Part shown: positions 63,781 through 64,000 of the stretch, in pieces
Position numbering within the stretch: the first letter of the stretch is position 1
Layout of the letters: every line of letters begins with the position of its first letter
Origin: Streptomyces sp. 840.1
Lineage (GTDB): Bacteria; Actinomycetota; Actinomycetes; Streptomycetales; Streptomycetaceae
Reading direction: 5' to 3'
Assembly (NCBI RefSeq): GCF_003751445.1
Contig: NZ_RJUU01000004.1
Location: forward strand, 1-64,000
Length of the DNA stretch: 64,000 bases
Made by a program: the position numbers and the translations under genes
The notes under the pieces: generated by a model
Told to the model about the DNA's origin: nothing
Seen by the model: the letters and a program-made list of their open reading frames with translations, nothing else
Databases searched by the model: none

Positions 63781-64000
63781 TCAGCCGGCCTTGCGGCGGA
63801 AATTCCGGTGCTGGCGGTTGAGACCACTGGCGCCGTTGATCTTCAGCCGCGCCTCGTGATGCGCCTGCTGGGACCTGGCGTTGCGGGACTTGCGCTCCAG
63901 AGCCTCCTGGAACTTGCGCTTGGCGTCGGTCTCGGCGGCATTGGTCTCGACGGCGCTGGTCTCGACGACGTCGGTTTCGACGGCATTCGTTCCGGCCGCT
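63781..64000 (-). CDS. DUF5302-like small protein, 3' end only
   Basis: The C-terminal 72 residues of a minus-strand gene whose start lies outside the window. The visible end contains KRKFQEALERKSRNA, a His/Glu stretch, and the tail KINGASGLNRQHRNFRRKAG, which resembles the conserved core and FRRKxG end of DUF5302 proteins of actinobacteria (function unknown). Before it, V-E-T-x-A-type pentads repeat (ETDVV, ETSAV, ETNAA), encoded by imperfect 15-bp repeats. A strong terminator follows. This gene marks the probable right border of the biosynthetic operon. Confidence 0.65.
   Translation of the reverse strand, partial: AAGTNAVETDVVETSAVETNAAETDAKRKFQEALERKSRNARSQQAHHEARLKINGASGLNRQHRNFRRKAG

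Overview
The window is GC-rich DNA with actinomycete-style genes: tight operons with ATGA/GTGA stop-start overlaps, GTG and TTG starts, modular type I polyketide synthases, and a tap-tpg pair that is known from linear Streptomyces replicons. It most likely comes from the end of a linear Streptomyces (or close relative) chromosome or megaplasmid. The first 120 bases hold five short hairpins, four with a TTC loop, and the terminal-protein gene tpg and its partner tap follow within 2.6 kb. The left edge therefore looks like, or lies very near, the physical telomere.

Layout. (1) 1-120, telomere-like palindromes. (2) 599-2581 (-), tap and tpg. (3) 2660-4855, a DHA2-type MFS exporter and a divergent TetR regulator with two operator-like palindromes between them. 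(4) 4908-6992 (-), a HelR-type RNA-polymerase-associated ATPase. (5) 7090-41718 (-), a polyketide operon: an AMP-ligase, a 5-aminolevulinate synthase, an acyl-CoA ligase and two large PKS proteins (KSQ loading module plus five extension modules and a terminal TE). (6) 41719-42121, a divergent control region. (7) 42122-63486 (+), a long operon: two tryptophan-2,3-dioxygenase-like proteins, a free carrier protein, a C-A-PCP-KS protein, a protein with dead AT and C domains, a methyltransferase, an MFS exporter, a GNAT, an ATP-grasp ligase, a cupin, a HisC-type aminotransferase, an MbtH-GNAT fusion, KamA, Kdd, KamD, KamE and a free adenylation domain. (8) 63716-64000 (-), a strong terminator and the 3' end of a DUF5302-like gene.

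How the genes may work together. In the minus-strand operon every extension module is KS-AT-DH-KR-ACP without ER. Module 2 carries a methylmalonyl-type AT and the others malonyl-type ATs. Colinear reading gives an 8-methyl-dodeca-2,4,6,8,10-pentaenoic acid released by the TE. The ALA synthase and the two ligases match the three-gene set known to make and attach the C5N unit (2-amino-3-hydroxycyclopent-2-enone) in asukamycin, moenomycin and ECO-02301 type compounds, so a C5N polyene amide is the simplest product.

The plus-strand operon carries the enzymes of anaerobic lysine fermentation (2,3-aminomutase, 5,6-aminomutase, 3,5-diaminohexanoate dehydrogenase), without the cleavage enzyme and CoA-utilising enzymes of that pathway, beside NRPS/PKS parts. 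It seems to make 3,5-diaminohexanoate or 5-amino-3-oxohexanoate as a building block for an unrecognised peptide-polyketide. The sequence does not settle whether the two divergent operons make one hybrid molecule or two. No pathway-specific activator or phosphopantetheinyl transferase is seen.
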